Positions 61,301-64,000 of a stretch of DNA of 64,000 nt are shown here, one piece after another. The DNA lies in the NCBI RefSeq assembly GCF_029227915.1, contig NC_079888.1:6025001-6089000 (forward strand), in the 5' to 3' direction. Source of the DNA: Hydractinia symbiolongicarpus. Its lineage: Eukaryota; Cnidaria; Hydrozoa; Anthoathecata; Hydractiniidae. The notes beneath the pieces were generated by a model. The model was not told where the DNA came from, did no database searches, and was given only the letters and a program-made list of their open reading frames with translations. Numbering within the stretch: the first letter of the stretch is position 1; each line of letters opens with the position of its first letter. Made by a program: the position numbers and the translations under genes.

Positions 61301-62477
61301 CAGGATACACATGTATACATACGCGTTGACCATATTCGCTGCTCTGAGAACAAACTTGGCGCTTAGGACATGTCGATGCGCCAAACGCGCAGAGTATCTA
61401 AGTTGTAATCGTCACTTAAATAGAGAAGACGCGTCTGACGTTCAGTGCTTGTCGGCACCTGACGTTCGGGGCATCTTAACAGTTTCGTTCCCAATCTTCC
61501 AAAATTTTTAAACAGCCCAGTGCATGCAGAACGTGTTGCATCTACTCATTCCAACTGCAATGCATTGTGTTCACTAAAACTTGTGTTGTTATTCCGGAAC
61601 CCAAATTGAATCAATTATGAATGATGTCGATCTATTTCTAAAGTTTAACAAGGACTACAAAAACGTAAAACACAACGTATAATAAGTATCTGTTATGGAA
61701 TTCTTTGAAATTGTTTGCAAAATTTAATTTTAAAAGTCAGTTCTAGTAAGATTAATTCTTGAGAATTGATCTTTCCGAAAATATGGATAAAATTCGCGAA
61801 ATTTGCGAAAATTAATAAACTACCTTATTGCAAGAAGAAATTGTTGTCTCACGCTACTGAAAAAAAATCGCAAGACGAACAAAACAAAAAACAATCAAGC
61901 TTAAAAAATCTTGGTTGGTATTTCTGCTAACAAAAGAGCGGGACACATTTTATTATCGTGCTTAGAGGTTCAGAAAATTGTATGGTGAATAGAAGGATAA
62001 TTTGAATCTGGGTTTTGTTAGAAAATTTGATAATGTTCAGAGACATCTTTAGATTATATTTATAATTTCCTTCGTATTAAAAACAGACAAAAATAGAGAA
62101 GGGGCGCTGGACCTCGTTGTGTCTGCGTTCTTTTTGTTGTTTTCCCCCACGTGGGTATTCTTGACGACGAATTTTATTGTTTACATGAGTACAGAAATGG
62201 TAACATTTGCTGTGAATGTTTTTCTCCAATTTCATCTTGTTTCAATGGTTTTTCTGATATGAAAAGTAAATATAATACTCATGGAAATACTTCCATCAGT
62301 GAATTCTGGTTTTCAGAAATTTATGATACTTGAAGTATAGCTAGATATAACGGAAAAATGAATTATTGTAATCATGAATGTTGAGTTTACATACAGTGTA
62401 CATATGGCTCGAAAGCCCTTTTTTAGGTTATTTCCATATGTAGTACTTCATATCTATATGATCTATCACGAAATATA
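58381..62477. other. Intergenic region, no gene recognised
   Basis: Only short open frames. A tRNA-like SINE fragment lies at about 59640-59775 (minus strand). Nothing else could be supported. Confidence 0.45.
59640..59775 (-). repeat. tRNA-like SINE fragment
   Basis: On the minus strand CCTTGGTTATGGTGTTCGC resembles a D-arm/A-box region, followed by an anticodon-like stem CTTTG/CACAAGG and GTGGTTCGGTCTAC as a B box. The 3' part continues into non-tRNA sequence, so it is more likely a SINE than a tRNA gene. Confidence 0.4.
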
Positions 62478-62516
62478 TTACTACTACTACTGCTACTACT
62501 ACTGCTACTACTACTG

Positions 62517-62549
<33 letters not shown>

Positions 62550-62551
62550 AT
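62475..62551. repeat. (CTA)n microsatellite with CTG variants
   Basis: About 75 bp of CTA triplets with periodic CTG units (every third or fourth triplet in the first half), then pure CTA. Confidence 0.9.
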
Positions 62552-64000
62552 AGAAATCCAAAAACAAAAAGCTAGGCTATATAGCTATATATATTTATTA
62601 TCTCTTATTGCATAAGAGTTAACAAGTCATGTAATTTTAGTACAAGGAAGGCAGTTAATTTTATCAGGATGGTCCTTAAAGGATATTATATATGCACCTG
62701 TCATGTCCATTTAAAAGGTGTAGATTTGATAACATAATAAGATCACTGTCTAGTTGGGGAAATTTTTCAAAAAGATTCCTGTGTGACACAAGTGGTAACT
62801 TTAAACACTAGTGCCGCCATTGTGTTCCCTACTGGAATCAGAATATCCCAAAAAATTAGTAAGGCAAACCACAAAAAAATCAGTATATGTATATATATAT
62901 ATGGTCACCCTCAAAAATATGATTGGTTAGCGTCACCTGACCGACTCACTTTGAAAGGCGAAAGTTGAGTCAGGGAGATGGTAAATTTGTAAAAAATAAA
63001 CCAAACAATCCACGAACAATCTTCGACATGCAACAAAATCCACCATTTACCTTTTCAGCGGTCCTCCGAATTGCAGTTGTTACATTCGAATGTTATTTTG
63101 ATAAGGGACTGCGCTGTGTTACTTAGTGCTATATTTTCCTGCTTCGCATTTATAAGGCAATGAAAACCATGGGAATGACGTTGACTGACAAAAATCGAAC
63201 TTGAAACGGAGGCTAAAAATACAGCTGGTGTACATTTAAAACGAATAACAAAATATGGCGGCTAAATATAGTATTTTTGTAATTTTTTGGGAACATTTTT
63301 TATACTACCGACCGACTCTTGTGATTAGAAATGACGCTAATTAAACATATATATTTTCAACGGTGGCCTATTTAAACTCACACATAAAAAAACCATATAT
63401 GCAGAGTACAGTTCTATTGCTGTATATAATAGGACAAAAATTACAAAACATATCATCATCATCATCTTTTTTCATGCTAGCATGGGTAAAATATGTGAAA
63501 ACATAGAGGTAGGTAGTAGCAGGGAGGGAGGGAGGGAGGAGGAAGAAAAACTACTAGAACTGAAAAAGAAAACCACGAGGCAACTTCAACTTAAGTACTA
63601 GTGGACTGCTGACCAAATTATATGCTGCTGACCAGAAAAGGCACATAGGTAAATGGTAAAGTAACTATGGGCAATAACAAACCAGAGAACAAACCTTTTC
63701 GGGCACAATTCGGAAAGTTTCAGACTGGTCCAGGCTTTTCCGGGCGGTTACAGATAAAAATCTTGAAAAAATTCCAAAAAAACGTCCGTACCCGCCCTCA
63801 CATATATAGCGCTTTCGACAATTCGTTTCTGGTGTTCACAGTAATTTCAATATAGTTGATAGGGACTGAAAAAATACTACTATAAACAATTGATTAAATG
63901 GTATTTATTTCGCATGTTAAGGTATTAATAACACTCGTGGTCATAATGTCCAATTCAAAGTTAGGGTGTTTTTCTTTTTATATATATTCGAATATCTTGC
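62552..64000. other. Intergenic, small repeats only
   Basis: Contains a (CAT)n run and the palindrome CATGCTAGCATG at about 63450-63485, then a GGGA-rich purine tract at about 63515-63545. No gene recognised. Confidence 0.5.

Noticed and set aside
62151-62333. Cysteine-rich 60-codon frame
   Set aside because: No signal peptide, splice context or recognisable motif; length is within chance for this composition.

Overview
The window is AT-rich, intron-bearing, repeat-packed animal DNA. A cnidarian, probably a hydrozoan, is the best guess. This is inference: two paralogous secreted proteins have a helical front half and a beta-rich back half reminiscent of jellyfish pore-forming toxins, a KMT5A-like SET gene is present, and the mobile-element mix (hAT with 5-bp target duplication, CR1/L2-like LINE, tyrosine-recombinase elements) suits that group. 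No rRNA, genuine tRNA, CRISPR or bacterial-type operon was seen.

Layout. 1-3.4 kb: intergenic with small palindromic repeats. 3.4-16.2 kb: a head-to-head pair of paralogous secreted-protein genes (minus strand 3435-6573, plus strand 8221-16223), with a broken exon of the same family at about 5373-5620 and several copies of a short CCGTGG/CCACGG repeat. 17.27-25.14 kb: a compact self-contained gene block lying between two (TTA)n tracts in the same orientation. It holds a plus-strand tyrosine recombinase with an N-terminal zinc finger and a C-terminal telobox-like Myb domain, a converging small SUMO-interaction-motif ORF, and a minus-strand seven-exon gene with a superfamily 3 helicase core and an acidic, SIM-bearing tail. 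Two tandem arrays are built on the same GTTACAA core in opposite orientations: one of about 120-bp units downstream of the helicase gene, one of about 102-bp units inside its third intron. I read the block as a mobile or episome-like element: the recombinase for integration/excision, the helicase for replication, and the arrays as iteron-like binding sites, possibly for the Myb domain. This is the most interesting part of the window.

25.37-27.73 kb: a short GGTGGAATATGTCGGAC array and a broken LINE. 28.36-43.01 kb: one very long minus-strand gene whose exons, followed by splice sites and phase, encode in order an unrecognised N-terminus, an OB-fold-like exon, C2H2 zinc fingers, a tyrosine-recombinase core, a series of duplicated phase-0 exons, a helical exon and a C-terminal KMT5A-like SET domain. 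A recombinase-SET fusion is the second major observation.

43-64 kb: no convincing host gene. It holds several MITEs with target-site duplications (49788-50245, 48585-48811), a palindrome-rich element near 45.0-45.4 kb, a hAT element at 54667-57786 with intact termini and a 5-bp duplication but a broken transposase, tRNA-like SINE pieces, and a dispersed composite repeat shared with 13.8-15.6 kb into which the hAT inserted.

Exon boundaries were read by eye from GT/AG sites and phase. Unresolved junctions are stated in the entries.
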